From Chloroflexota bacterium (GTDB taxonomy: Bacteria; Chloroflexota; Dormibacteria; Dormibacterales; Dormibacteraceae), in contig VBIA01000051.1 of the NCBI GenBank assembly GCA_005879985.1, positions 1 through 39,723 on the forward strand: a stretch of 39,723 bases of DNA. The letters are read 5' to 3'. Below the pieces are notes generated by a model. The model made no database searches and was not told the origin of the DNA. It was given only the letters and a program-made list of their open reading frames with translations. Of the stretch, positions 8,447-16,690 are shown one piece after another (within the stretch, counting starts at the first letter, position 1; each line of letters begins with the position of its first letter). The translations under genes and the position numbers were made by a program.

Positions 8447-9530
8447 GTCGGACGTCGACGACATCGCCGTCGGCGCCGCGGTCCTCGGGACGGGTGGCGG
8501 TGGCAGCCCCTATCTGGGGAAGCTGCTCGCCCAGCAGGCAATCCGCAAGCACGGTCCTGTCAAGGTCGTCGATGCGAGCGAAGTTGACGACTCTGCGCTT
8601 GTGATCTGCTGCGCAATGATGGGCGCCCCAACCGTTGTCGCCGAAAAGCTGCCACGCGGCGATGAGCTCATCAAGGCATTCACGACCCTCGAGCGCTACC
8701 TGGGCCGCACAGCCACCCATACGGTTTCGATCGAAGCTGGCGGAATGAACTCGACGACACCGCTCGGCGTTGCGACCCAACTGAATATCCCGCTGGTTGA
8801 TGCCGACGCCATGGGTCGTGCATTTCCCGAGCTTCAGATGGTCACACCAACGCTGTATGGAATCCGTGCGTCCCCGATGGTTTTGGCCGATGAGAAGGGC
8901 AATACGGTCTTGATAAGCGCGGTCGACAACTACTGGACGGAGCGACTCGCGCGGTCAATCACGGTCGACATGGGGGCAACTGCCTCAATCGCCCTCTACG
9001 CGCTCAGTGGAGTGCAGGTCAAGGAAACGCTCGTCCGAGGAACGATTGGCCTTGCTCAGGAGCTGGGCCGTGTCCTGCGCGACACACGAGCCGCCCACGG
9101 TGACCCGGTGACTGCGATTGTCGATCGACTGCAGGGTCGACTTCTTTTTGCCGGCAAGGTTGTTGATGTCGCCCGACGCACTGAGGCCGGCTTCGCGAAG
9201 GGATCCGCCCGAGTCGAGGGGTTCGATGCGGACACGGGGGCCTTCCTCGAACTCCAGTTCCAGAACGAGTACCTGGTCGCTGTCCGCGAAGGTGATGTCG
9301 TTGTTTCGGTTCCCGACCTGATCATCACGCTGGACTTGGACTCAGGGCGGCCGATCACCACCGATGAGATTCGCTATGGATTCCGTGTCGCCGTGGTCGG
9401 CGCCCCATGTGACTCCAGGTGGCGAACAACCGCCGGCCTGGAACTGGTCGGACCTCGGTACTTCGGCTACGACATCGATTACACGCCGCTCGAATCACTC
9501 GGGATGGGAACAGCAGGAGGTGGAACATGA
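8430..9530 (+). CDS. DUF917 family protein (S-methyl thiohydantoin desulfurase-like)
   Basis: A 366-residue member of PF06032 (DUF917, now linked to S-methyl thiohydantoin desulfurase). The family's N-terminal glycine motif GTGGGGSP is at residues 20-27, followed by the conserved SIEAGGMNS and DADAMGRAFPELQM segments and a beta-rich C-terminal domain. The TTG start at 8430 lies 17 bases inside the end of the HyuA-like gene, so translation is probably coupled. HyuA-like and DUF917 proteins are often neighbours or fused, which supports joint action on a cyclic (thio)amide. Whether this one removes sulfur, hydrolyses a ring or is only an auxiliary subunit cannot be seen. Confidence 0.85.
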   Translation: MRLVGESDVDDIAVGAAVLGTGGGGSPYLGKLLAQQAIRKHGPVKVVDASEVDDSALVICCAMMGAPTVVAEKLPRGDELIKAFTTLERYLGRTATHTVSIEAGGMNSTTPLGVATQLNIPLVDADAMGRAFPELQMVTPTLYGIRASPMVLADEKGNTVLISAVDNYWTERLARSITVDMGATASIALYALSGVQVKETLVRGTIGLAQELGRVLRDTRAAHGDPVTAIVDRLQGRLLFAGKVVDVARRTEAGFAKGSARVEGFDADTGAFLELQFQNEYLVAVREGDVVVSVPDLIITLDLDSGRPITTDEIRYGFRVAVVGAPCDSRWRTTAGLELVGPRYFGYDIDYTPLESLGMGTAGGGT

Positions 9531-9853
9531 TGGCCGGGGGGATGTGGCACGTCGAGACCTTCGCTCCGCGGGTTGAGAGTTCAGTCCTGGCGACGTTCTT
9601 CAAGGATGAGTTGCTGCCGTACATGCGGTCGCGAGGTTTCAATGTCAAGGTCTTCGTCACCCAATTTGCGTTGGGGCCTGAACAGTTCTGGCTGCTCACG
9701 GAGCTCGACAGCATGGCTTCGTTCGACAAGTGGCCACAGATGGCAGAAGGCGAGCCCCGGGGCCGCCAGCTTATGGACAGGGTGGCATCGATGGTCACGA
9801 ACGTCAGGGCAAGTGTCGTACGAGACCTCGAACTGCCCGGTCACGGTCGTTGA
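9527..9853 (+). CDS. Small NIPSNAP/EthD-like alpha-beta barrel protein
   Basis: A 108-residue protein. The ATG at 9527 overlaps the DUF917 stop (ATGA); a second ATG follows at 9530. AGGAGG at 9515-9520 lies 6 or 9 bases upstream, so either can be used. The pattern (MWHVETFAPRVE strand, LLPYMRSRGF helix, VKVFVTQFALGPEQFWLLTEL double strand, SFDKWPQM helix) fits a dimeric alpha-beta barrel such as NIPSNAP or EthD. These small folds often act in catabolic clusters as monooxygenase-like or substrate-binding proteins. I see no diagnostic catalytic residue and assign no reaction. The family assignment is tentative, but the gene is clearly real from its strong ribosome site and operon position. Confidence 0.7.
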   Translation: MMAGGMWHVETFAPRVESSVLATFFKDELLPYMRSRGFNVKVFVTQFALGPEQFWLLTELDSMASFDKWPQMAEGEPRGRQLMDRVASMVTNVRASVVRDLELPGHGR

Positions 9854-9860
9854 GGTCGAA

Positions 9861-10625
9861 TTGGAAGATAACTACCTAACCGGCCGCCGGGCTCTTGTCA
9901 CGGCCTCGTCGAGAAATCTAGGCGCCGCCATAGCGACAACCCTCGCCCGAAAGGGCGCCGCAGTCTGTGTCCAGTATCACGAGTCGGAACACACGGCGAA
10001 TGACTTGATCCAAAAGCTCCGCGAAGAAACCGGGCTGCAACATGTGGCGGTCAGGGGCGACGCCAACGATCCGCAATCGATTCGCCAGATGGTAGGGGAA
10101 GCTGTTGAGCGACTTGGGGGCACCGTCGATGTACTGGTCAACAATTTCGGACCTTTCTCGATGACGCCGTATGCAGAATTGCCCGAAACCGAGTGGGACC
10201 GAATCTTTGACGCTAATGCGAAGGCATCCTACGTAGCCACCCAATGCCTCGTGGACGGGATGCGAAAGGCAGGCTGGGGACGGATCGTCAACGTATCGGC
10301 CGGGTCGGTCTACCTGCGGAATCATTCGATATACGGCCTTGCCAAGGAGGCGATGGTCTTCATGACCGAAGAGCTGGCGCTCGAGCTCGGCCCAGAGATA
10401 ACGGTGAACGCGATTGCGCCGGGGCAGATCGAAGAGAGTGCGGCTGACATCGCTGAATTCGATCCGACTTTCGTATCCCGGGCGATCGACCACACACCGG
10501 CCGGCCGACTGGTTACACGAGGTGAGGTTTCGGAGCTGGTCGCCCTTCTGTGCAGCCCCGCGTTCGAGATGGTGACGGGGGTAACACTGGCGGTGGATGG
10601 AGGTTGGCGGCTACAACGCTTCTGA
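9861..10625 (+). CDS. Short-chain dehydrogenase/reductase (SDR)
   Basis: A 254-residue classical-type SDR (NAD(P)-dependent alcohol or ketone interconversion). The cofactor motif reads TASSRNLG (about 14-21), a variant of TGxxxGxG; NNFG (94-97) replaces NNAG. The catalytic set is Ser146/Ser149, Tyr158 and Lys162 (YGLAK), and it ends with the usual VTGVTLAVDGGW. The frame is open further upstream, but that part overlaps the previous gene; I choose the TTG at 9861, eight bases after the previous stop, with GAGGT just upstream. It is the last gene of the LLM-HyuA-DUF917 operon and converges on the next SDR, with 6 bases between their stops. Its sequence resembles 3-oxoacyl-ACP reductase-like catabolic dehydrogenases. 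Confidence 0.87.
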   Translation: MEDNYLTGRRALVTASSRNLGAAIATTLARKGAAVCVQYHESEHTANDLIQKLREETGLQHVAVRGDANDPQSIRQMVGEAVERLGGTVDVLVNNFGPFSMTPYAELPETEWDRIFDANAKASYVATQCLVDGMRKAGWGRIVNVSAGSVYLRNHSIYGLAKEAMVFMTEELALELGPEITVNAIAPGQIEESAADIAEFDPTFVSRAIDHTPAGRLVTRGEVSELVALLCSPAFEMVTGVTLAVDGGWRLQRF

Positions 10626-10631
10626 CGGGGC

Positions 10632-11411
10632 TCAGTAGGGGGTCATTCCGTAGTCGGCGGTAAGGCACTGGCCGTGCAAGACCTGGGCCGCCGGAGTGGC
10701 AAGGAACGTAACCAGGTCGACTATCGATTCGACCGTTGGATGGTGCCCCTTCGGCGACAGGGGATTCGCCCACTCGTAAAAGGCTTTTCGTGTCCCTGCG
10801 AATCGCTTTACGTGATCCTCGACCACGCTTTCGCCCATGTCAGTCGCGTCAATCAGGCCTGGAAGAACGGCAAATACGTCGATGCCCTTCGTCCCGTATT
10901 CGACGGCGAGAACCCTCGTCAATGCCATCAATCCAGCCTTCGCGACGGAGTAGCCGGAGTCGTTGGGGAAGCCTTTTTTGGCCGCGTTGCTGGACAGGAA
11001 CACGACCTTGCCGGAGCCAGCCTCGAGCATGCAAGGCAAGAAAGCCCGCGTCACCAGGCGGGAGCTATTCAGGTTGACGTCGAGCATCTCTTGCCACTGA
11101 GCGTCGCTCTCCTCCAAGAATGAGCCAAACGCCAGCGCACCCGCATTGTTGACCAGTACATCCACGCGCCCAAAGCGGTCCAGCACTGTCTTGGCGAAGG
11201 CCTCGACCTGGCGTGCATCGGCCACGTCGCAGCGCTTGGCGAGAGCGACGCCCCCCTGCGCCTCGATGCCTGCTGCCACTTCGTCGAGCCGGGCCTGGTC
11301 GCGAGCGGCAATGCAGACGGCGGCGCCTTCGCTTGCAAACCGGCGAGCGATGGCGGCGCCCAACCCCCTGGATGCACCTGTGATCACTGCAACCTTGTCT
11401 TGGAGCAACAC
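10632..11411 (-). CDS. Short-chain dehydrogenase/reductase (SDR)
   Basis: A 259-residue classical SDR. The cofactor motif TGASRGLG is at 11-18 and the adenine-site CDVAD at about 61-65. NNAG is at 88-91 and the active site has Ser140/Ser141, Tyr154 and Lys158 (YSVAK). The C-terminal segment ends DYGMTPY. The start is a GTG at 11411 (TTG at 11408 is an alternative), preceded on the minus strand by a purine-rich GGAGGGAG. It is divergent from the sugar-binding lipoprotein gene, about 110 bases away. Its position between a breakdown operon and an ABC importer suggests oxidation of the imported or hydroxylated compound; the actual substrate is not visible. Confidence 0.88.
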   Translation of the reverse strand: MLLQDKVAVITGASRGLGAAIARRFASEGAAVCIAARDQARLDEVAAGIEAQGGVALAKRCDVADARQVEAFAKTVLDRFGRVDVLVNNAGALAFGSFLEESDAQWQEMLDVNLNSSRLVTRAFLPCMLEAGSGKVVFLSSNAAKKGFPNDSGYSVAKAGLMALTRVLAVEYGTKGIDVFAVLPGLIDATDMGESVVEDHVKRFAGTRKAFYEWANPLSPKGHHPTVESIVDLVTFLATPAAQVLHGQCLTADYGMTPY

Positions 11412-11437
11412 GCTAACTCCCTCCTTCTCCCTCGATA

Positions 11438-11466
11438 TTGACTAAGCCTAGGTGAGCCCATAACAT
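11438..11466 (+). promoter_or_regulatory. Sigma-70-like promoter for the sugar ABC importer
   Basis: TTGACT (11438-11443) is a 5/6 match to the -35 consensus. A 17-base spacer follows, then TAACAT (11461-11466), a 4/6 match to the -10 consensus. It points at the binding-protein gene, giving a leader of roughly 45 bases with the ribosome site AGGGAGGGG (11505-11513). It lies in the divergent gap with the SDR gene. The call is by pattern only. Confidence 0.5.
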
Positions 11467-11519
11467 GGCAGAAGGCAAGCGGCGGGCTAACAATTCCTGA
11501 CATCAGGGAGGGGCGGTCG

Positions 11520-12533
11520 ATGGGGAGAGTTACCTATCGCAGTCGGCGATTTGGTGTCGCGGCCCTGGCCATCGCTGGACTCCTGCTTGGGGCTTGCGGC
11601 AGCAGCTCGAGCGGCCAGCAGAGTGCAATCCGGGTGGCATTTTTCGCTCCGATTGCCAACACGTACGTGGCAGCGACCTTGAAGGGTATGAATGAGGTGT
11701 CTGCCTCGGGTGGTATCAAGATCACTCAATTCGACACCGGCTTCGACGCCACCAAAGAGTTCTCTCAGATCCAGGACGCAACCACGTCGGGCAAGTTCGA
11801 CGCCTTCCTGATAATCCCGCTCGACGCGGTGGCATTGGTCCCGGCAGTTCAGGCTGCGATCAAGGCCGGTATCAAGGTCGTCAACACTGACCTGATCATC
11901 GGTACGGACAACACGACTTCCAAGCCACAGATACAAGGCGAGACGGGTTCAGTGATAAACCCACCTGCAAATCGCGCCAAGAACGTGATCCAGGCGATCG
12001 TCAACGCCTGTCAGGACCTGAACCCCTGCAACCTCGGGTTCATGGCCGGTGTCCCGACGATCGACTTCGAGGTGTTGATCAAGAAGGGCCTCGACAACAT
12101 CTCCACTGACCATTCGAACATAAAGGTGAAGGCGTATCAGACGGGCCACGGGTACCTCGCCGCACCTGCAATTCCGATTGCCCAGAACATCCTTCAGGCA
12201 CACCCCGACTTGAACGTGCTGGCGGTCAGCAGCGACCAGGCTACGCTCGGCGCCGAGCAGGCGGTCAACGCAGCTGGCCGTACCGGGAAGGTCCGACTCG
12301 TTAGCTCTGGCGGAAGCTGCCCTGCGATCGCAAAAGTCCAGTCTGGCGCATGGTTTTCCGACATCATCGACCTGCCTGAAACCGAGGGTAAGCTCGGAAT
12401 GCAGATGATTGTCGACGCGATGCGCAACGGCAAGCCTGGACCAACCGGGCTGAATCCACTGGACTCCATCAAGGGGAATCCGATCTTGACGAAGGACAAC
12501 ATCGCGGACTTCAAGTGCCAGTGGGAGGGCTGA
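11520..12533 (+). CDS. Sugar-type ABC transporter substrate-binding lipoprotein
   Basis: A 337-residue periplasmic-binding protein of the ribose/galactose type (Peripla_BP_4). The N-terminus has a basic start, a hydrophobic core and the lipobox LLGAC with Cys26 as the lipid-modified residue, followed by a Ser-rich tether. The RVAFFAPIANTYVAATLKGM start and the DAFLIIPLDAVALVPAVQAAIKAG stretch (in two pieces) are typical of the type I fold. It catches a small solute outside the membrane for the ATPase and permease encoded next. In catabolic clusters this family also binds non-sugar ligands such as autoinducers and purine-like compounds, so the ligand need not be a sugar. A good ribosome site lies 7 bases before the ATG. 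Confidence 0.9.
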   Translation: MGRVTYRSRRFGVAALAIAGLLLGACGSSSSGQQSAIRVAFFAPIANTYVAATLKGMNEVSASGGIKITQFDTGFDATKEFSQIQDATTSGKFDAFLIIPLDAVALVPAVQAAIKAGIKVVNTDLIIGTDNTTSKPQIQGETGSVINPPANRAKNVIQAIVNACQDLNPCNLGFMAGVPTIDFEVLIKKGLDNISTDHSNIKVKAYQTGHGYLAAPAIPIAQNILQAHPDLNVLAVSSDQATLGAEQAVNAAGRTGKVRLVSSGGSCPAIAKVQSGAWFSDIIDLPETEGKLGMQMIVDAMRNGKPGPTGLNPLDSIKGNPILTKDNIADFKCQWEG

Positions 12534-12585
12534 CCGACCCCCGATTTCGGCGCGGATTCGGTGTTGAGCTGTTCGGCCGATTGAG

Positions 12586-14142
12586 GTGCCACCGCCCGCG
12601 CGCCAGGCCGCGAAACCGCGCGGCCTAGCGCCCGCTCAGGTGAACGTCGATCTCCGCAACATAAGCAAGCGCTTTGACAGCTTGCAGGCACTATCCGACG
12701 TCAGCTTCACGATCCACAGTGGAACGGTCCATGCGCTGGTGGGAGAGAACGGAGCTGGCAAATCGACTCTCGTCAAGATCATCGCGGGTGTCGAACGTCC
12801 TGACGAGGGTGAGATCCTGATTGATGAGCGGAGAGTCAACTACAAGTCTCCACATGACGCCCTCGCCGATGGGATCACGATCATTGCGCAGGAGTTGGCT
12901 CTAGAGACCGATCGGAAGGTCGTCGAGAATGTGTATTTGGGGATTGAGGCGAATCGCTTCGGAATCCTCGACAGGCGCGCAATCCGCAACCGCTACGACA
13001 ATCTGGTTGCGAGGGTGGGTTTGCCGGTACCGCCAGAGGCAATTGTGGGCCGGCTGCGCCCGGCCGATCAGCAGCGAGTGGAGATCCTGCGGGCTCTTGC
13101 TCGCAATGCCCGCCTGATCATCATGGACGAACCGACCGCGGCCTTGACCACCGACGAGGCGGGCCGCCTGTTGGATGTGGTTCGCGCACTGCGCGCCTCG
13201 GGGTCGACCATCGTCTACGTGTCGCATTTCCTGAACGAGGTGCTCGCGATAGCAGATTCGGTAACCGTGCTTCGAGACGGTCGCCATGTCCAGACTGGGC
13301 CCGCGGCCGATCAGACTCCGGGGCGCTTGGTGACAGCGATGCTTGGTGGACCCAGTGACCTCAGCTTCCCTGACAAGACCGCGCGTTCCACTGCGGGCGC
13401 GCCGGTCCTTTCCGTGCGAGAACTAGGCCGTCCGCCCGACTTTTCGGACGTGAGCTTCGAGGTTCGTGCAGGCGAGATTGTCGGCCTTGCGGGCCTGATC
13501 GGAAGCGGACGTTCAGAGGTAGCTCGCGCGATCTTCGCAGCTGATCGGCAGCGCCAAGGCGCTGTATCGATTCAAGGACGTCCCTTCAATGGTCGCTCGC
13601 CGCGGGATGCCATCGGAGTCGGAGTTGGAATGCTGCCTGAGTCACGAAAACTGGGTTTGCTGATGCGGCGCTCCATTAGCGAGAACGTCACCCTGCCGCA
13701 CTTGGCGACTCTCAATTTCGCCGGCCTTATTAGGACTGGCCAGGAATTTCGCGAGGCAAGCGAAACGATTCGCCGAGTCGACGTACGCGCGCCCAGCCCC
13801 CATGTGCAAATCACAAAGCTTTCTGGCGGCAACCAGCAGAAGACGATGTTCGCCAAGTGGTTGTTCAGGCCACCGAAAGTTCTAATTATCGATGAGCCCA
13901 CGCGTGGCGTCGACGTGGGCGCCAAGCATGCGATCTATCGGATCATTGACTCGCTCGCACGAAGCGGAATAGCGGTCCTTCTCATCTCATCCGAGATCGA
14001 GGAGGTGGTCGGGCTGTGCGACAGAGTCCTTGTGATGCGAAACGGTCGAATCGTGCAGGAGCTGAAAGGCGCGACCGTCAATCGAGATATCGTCCTGCAG
14101 GCTGCATTTGGCGCGCACCCGCCTGAGGAGGGTTCCGTCTGA
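12586..14142 (+). CDS. Sugar ABC transporter ATP-binding protein (RbsA-type, two nucleotide-binding domains)
   Basis: A 518-residue tandem ATPase energising the importer. First domain: Walker A GENGAGKST at 53-61, a degenerate signature LRPADQQR at 157-164 and Walker B LIIMDEP at 177-183. Second domain: Walker A reduced to GLIGSGRSE (303-311), intact signature LSGGNQQK at 412-419 and Walker B VLIIDEP at 432-438. This mix of one degenerate element in each half is normal for RbsA/MglA-type proteins. The start is uncertain: GTG at 12586 gives an N-terminal tail of about 18 residues, while a GTG at 12640 would begin directly at the first strand; neither has a strong ribosome site. The permease gene follows after 8 bases. 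Confidence 0.9.
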   Translation: MPPPARQAAKPRGLAPAQVNVDLRNISKRFDSLQALSDVSFTIHSGTVHALVGENGAGKSTLVKIIAGVERPDEGEILIDERRVNYKSPHDALADGITIIAQELALETDRKVVENVYLGIEANRFGILDRRAIRNRYDNLVARVGLPVPPEAIVGRLRPADQQRVEILRALARNARLIIMDEPTAALTTDEAGRLLDVVRALRASGSTIVYVSHFLNEVLAIADSVTVLRDGRHVQTGPAADQTPGRLVTAMLGGPSDLSFPDKTARSTAGAPVLSVRELGRPPDFSDVSFEVRAGEIVGLAGLIGSGRSEVARAIFAADRQRQGAVSIQGRPFNGRSPRDAIGVGVGMLPESRKLGLLMRRSISENVTLPHLATLNFAGLIRTGQEFREASETIRRVDVRAPSPHVQITKLSGGNQQKTMFAKWLFRPPKVLIIDEPTRGVDVGAKHAIYRIIDSLARSGIAVLLISSEIEEVVGLCDRVLVMRNGRIVQELKGATVNRDIVLQAAFGAHPPEEGSV

Positions 14143-14150
14143 GCTCTGAA

Positions 14151-15017
14151 GTGCAGGTTGGAGCCGAGGATTTTCGCCGAACCAGGAAAGCGTGGTGGGC
14201 TTACGTGGCTCGCGTTCGAGATTTCGGGATTCCAATCGCAGTGCTGATTGTGTTCAGTTACCTGTCATTCGTCAGCCCCGTCTTCTTCACCAGCCGGAAC
14301 CTGCTCAATGTTCTCGATCAATCCGCCATCGTTGGCATGATCGCCGTTGCCGGCACAATGGTCTTGATCGCCGGCGGCCTCGGTGGCTTTGGTCTGGTCA
14401 ATGGACTGGCCAGCACGAAGGGCCGCGTGAACTCGATCATCACCACGCTGGCCAGCGGAATCATCATTCGCGGGTTGGCGCTGGTTCTCACCGGTGGAGC
14501 ACTGGTCCGGGTTCTGGATCCCAACTTTGCGGTCCCGGGCCAGGGAGTCATGCTCGGGGTGACGACTCAGGTGGCCATCTTTGCGTTCGTTGTCGCAGCC
14601 GCTTGGTTCTTGCTGGCTCGAACAACGTTTGGTCGGTATGTATATGCGTCCGGCGGCAACCCAGAGGCTGCACGACTGTCCGGCGTGCAAGTGGACCGGG
14701 TGCGGATCATCACATTCGTCGTCAGCGGGTTGGTGGCAGCTACGGCCGGAGTCCTATCTGCTTCGCGGGTCGCCACAGGTCAAGCCGATGCCGGCATGGG
14801 GTTGGAAATCAATGCAATCGCAGCCATCCTGATCGGAGGCACAAGCATCAGTGGAGGCGAGGGAGCGGTGTGGCGCACGGTATTTGGCTTGTTCCTCGTG
14901 GTGCTCGTGGGTAACGGCTTTAATCTGCTCGACGTAAACCCGATTTGGCAGCAAGTGTTCCAAGGGGCGGTGATTCTGGGTGCGGTCGCGCTTGATTCGT
15001 GGTCCAAGCGCAGGTGA
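14151..15017 (+). CDS. Sugar ABC transporter permease (RbsC-type) with an internal gap
   Basis: A 288-residue BPD_transp_2 permease of the ribose-importer type, normally about 320-340 residues. The N-terminus (FFTSRNLLNVLDQSA, about 45-59) and C-terminal half (RYVYASGGNPEAARLSG, then ILIGGTSISGGEGAVWRT) are well conserved. Between residues about 76 and 78 the sequence jumps from VLIAGG directly to LGGFGLVNG. By memory of E. coli RbsC, the family has about 35 further residues here, including the highly conserved DLSVGS motif and a membrane helix. The frame is kept. With one helix gone, topology and function are doubtful. Start is GTG at 14151. This is either a real deletion or an assembly error. 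Confidence 0.85.
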   Translation: MQVGAEDFRRTRKAWWAYVARVRDFGIPIAVLIVFSYLSFVSPVFFTSRNLLNVLDQSAIVGMIAVAGTMVLIAGGLGGFGLVNGLASTKGRVNSIITTLASGIIIRGLALVLTGGALVRVLDPNFAVPGQGVMLGVTTQVAIFAFVVAAAWFLLARTTFGRYVYASGGNPEAARLSGVQVDRVRIITFVVSGLVAATAGVLSASRVATGQADAGMGLEINAIAAILIGGTSISGGEGAVWRTVFGLFLVVLVGNGFNLLDVNPIWQQVFQGAVILGAVALDSWSKRR

Positions 15018-15035
15018 TTTCCAAATGGTGAGGGC

Positions 15036-15431
15036 TTGAGCGAGGCTTCGACGAGCCAGATCCACACTGAACTCTGGAAGCTTTATGAAGACTGGTTCGC
15101 AGCCATCCCAAGCCACGATTCCGCGTTCTTCGACCGGACGCTGTCTGACGATTGGCACTACACGAATGTTGATGCCGAAGTTCGCGGCAAGCGTGAATAC
15201 CTCGAGTACATCAGTCCCATCGACCCTCGCACGCCGGCCAACCGAATGGTCGAGATGGTCGTGCGGCCCTTTGCAGAGATCGTGATCGTCCACGGTGTGT
15301 ACGAGGTCGCGCCCGAGGCGGCTCCCCCCAGCGGATTCGGCACTCGATTCACAGCGGTCTGGATCCGGCGGAGCGGTCAATGGGTAGCCCTGACTCACCA
15401 TGCGACTCGAATGCCGGGAGCTCATCCCTAG
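15036..15431 (+). CDS. SnoaL/NTF2-like (DUF4440-type) protein
   Basis: A 131-residue protein with the cone-shaped NTF2-like pattern: an N-terminal helix (IHTELWKLYEDWFAAI), a short loop with DDWHYTNVDAEVRGKREYLEY, then four strands ending FTAVWIRRSGQWVALTHHATR. Such proteins serve as small isomerases, hydrolases or binding proteins; no specific catalytic site can be called. The TTG start at 15036 lies 18 bases after the permease stop, so it is probably the last gene of the importer operon. A role in handling the imported compound is inference. Confidence 0.75.
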   Translation: MSEASTSQIHTELWKLYEDWFAAIPSHDSAFFDRTLSDDWHYTNVDAEVRGKREYLEYISPIDPRTPANRMVEMVVRPFAEIVIVHGVYEVAPEAAPPSGFGTRFTAVWIRRSGQWVALTHHATRMPGAHP

Positions 15432-15592
15432 CGTCGAGATCAGGCCGCTCGGGCACATCAAGCCAGTCCTCGGCAAGTTGGCCCCAAAGCGCGCCGCGCC
15501 GTGGCGAGCAGCGCGATCTCGGTGGCGCCCGCTACGCCGAGAGCGTGCGACTGCGTCTCACGCAGCCCGCTGCCGCCCAAACAACCCGGACT

Positions 15593-16492
15593 CTAGGCGG
15601 CGGCGGCTCGCACCACACCAGCGATGTAGGCAAGCGCCGCCGCTCCCTCCGGTACCTGATCCGACATCAGGTGCCATCCGTGCCACATTCCGGGCCAGTA
15701 ACGGGCCTCTACCGGAACTCCGTACCGCCGCGCGGCCTCTTCGAGCCGGGCTGCTTCGCCCGCGAGCAGCTCGTTCTCGCCCGCCACGATGTGCAGAGGC
15801 GCAAGCCCGGACAGGTCGTGATAAATCGGGCCAAGGTCTGGAGTCGAAGTATCGTTACCGGCTACGTAGATCTTGTGGGGCTCGACGACAAAGCGCGGGT
15901 GCACGAACGGGTCGCGAATTCGCCAGATGCGATCGTCCTTGAAGCCGAAGTCGACCGTGGGCGAGATCTCGATGCAAACCCTGGGCTGCGGAAGCCCGGC
16001 CGCCTTCGCTCGAAGCAGCGTCGCGAGCGATAGCACGCCCCCCGATGACTCGCCGATGAGCACCAGGCGGGCGCCGCGGCCCACTAGCTCCCTGTAGACC
16101 GCAAAACAGTCGTCGTGCGCGTTCGGATAGGGATTGCCCGGATTGAGGCGGTACTGGATCGCGAAGACCCGCACCCCGGCCGAGCGAGCGATCAGCGCAA
16201 CGGCCCGGCGGTGGGCCGGGGTCAAGCCGAAGAAGATACCCCCTCCGTGAATGAAGATGACCACTGGATCAGCGGCCGCGCTCTCGTGCGATATCCAGGT
16301 TCCGTTCACGCCGGCCACGGTCTCCGGCTCGACCGCCACTCCCCGGGGCATGCGGATGAGCCGAGCGGTAATCGCATCCGACCGTCGCCGGAATTTGACC
16401 AGGCGCTCGATCGGGGCTGTCGCCATCCGGCCCTGATAAGCACGCTGGACGCGAAGCAGCGGCCGCAGGAGGCGAGCCTGCAGGCTCGGCAT
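15593..16492 (-). CDS. Alpha/beta hydrolase, hormone-sensitive-lipase type
   Basis: A 299-residue esterase-like hydrolase. The oxyanion-hole motif HGGG (about 81-84) and the nucleophile elbow GESSGG (Ser near 150) define the HSL (type IV) family; the catalytic His is probably in GMWHGW near the C-terminus, with an Asp in the DPF region. It would cleave an ester or amide in the cytoplasm. It stands alone, convergent with the importer operon and divergent from the nitrilase-like gene. Kynurenine formamidase (AFMID type) belongs to the same broad group, and this region otherwise lacks a formamidase, so that activity is worth a test; the distance from the kyn genes (about 9 kb) argues for caution. 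Confidence 0.85.
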   Translation of the reverse strand: MPSLQARLLRPLLRVQRAYQGRMATAPIERLVKFRRRSDAITARLIRMPRGVAVEPETVAGVNGTWISHESAAADPVVIFIHGGGIFFGLTPAHRRAVALIARSAGVRVFAIQYRLNPGNPYPNAHDDCFAVYRELVGRGARLVLIGESSGGVLSLATLLRAKAAGLPQPRVCIEISPTVDFGFKDDRIWRIRDPFVHPRFVVEPHKIYVAGNDTSTPDLGPIYHDLSGLAPLHIVAGENELLAGEAARLEEAARRYGVPVEARYWPGMWHGWHLMSDQVPEGAAALAYIAGVVRAAAA

Positions 16493-16648
16493 GGGGCGAT
16501 CATGCTAGCCCGACTTTGAAAACTCCGTAAAGGGGGGCATTCTCCGCTTGGCGCTCCATCTCAGCCAGGGGGTTCCAAGCAGGCGAACGGGATCTTGCAA
16601 AGCGAGCAGCGGAACGCCTAGCCATCTAGCCGATACTGAGCGAAGGCC

Positions 16649-16668
16649 GCCGGCCGAACATGGCCGGC
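16649..16668 (+). promoter_or_regulatory. Hairpin in the leader of the nitrilase-like gene
   Basis: GCCGGCC (16649-16655) and GGCCGGC (16662-16668) form a perfect 7-bp stem with a 6-base loop. The ribosome site GAGGGGG follows within about 10 bases. It could act as an operator palindrome or a leader stem that affects translation. In GC-rich DNA such stems also arise by chance. Confidence 0.25.
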
Positions 16669-16690
16669 TTCGAGTTGAGGGGGTAGCGGG

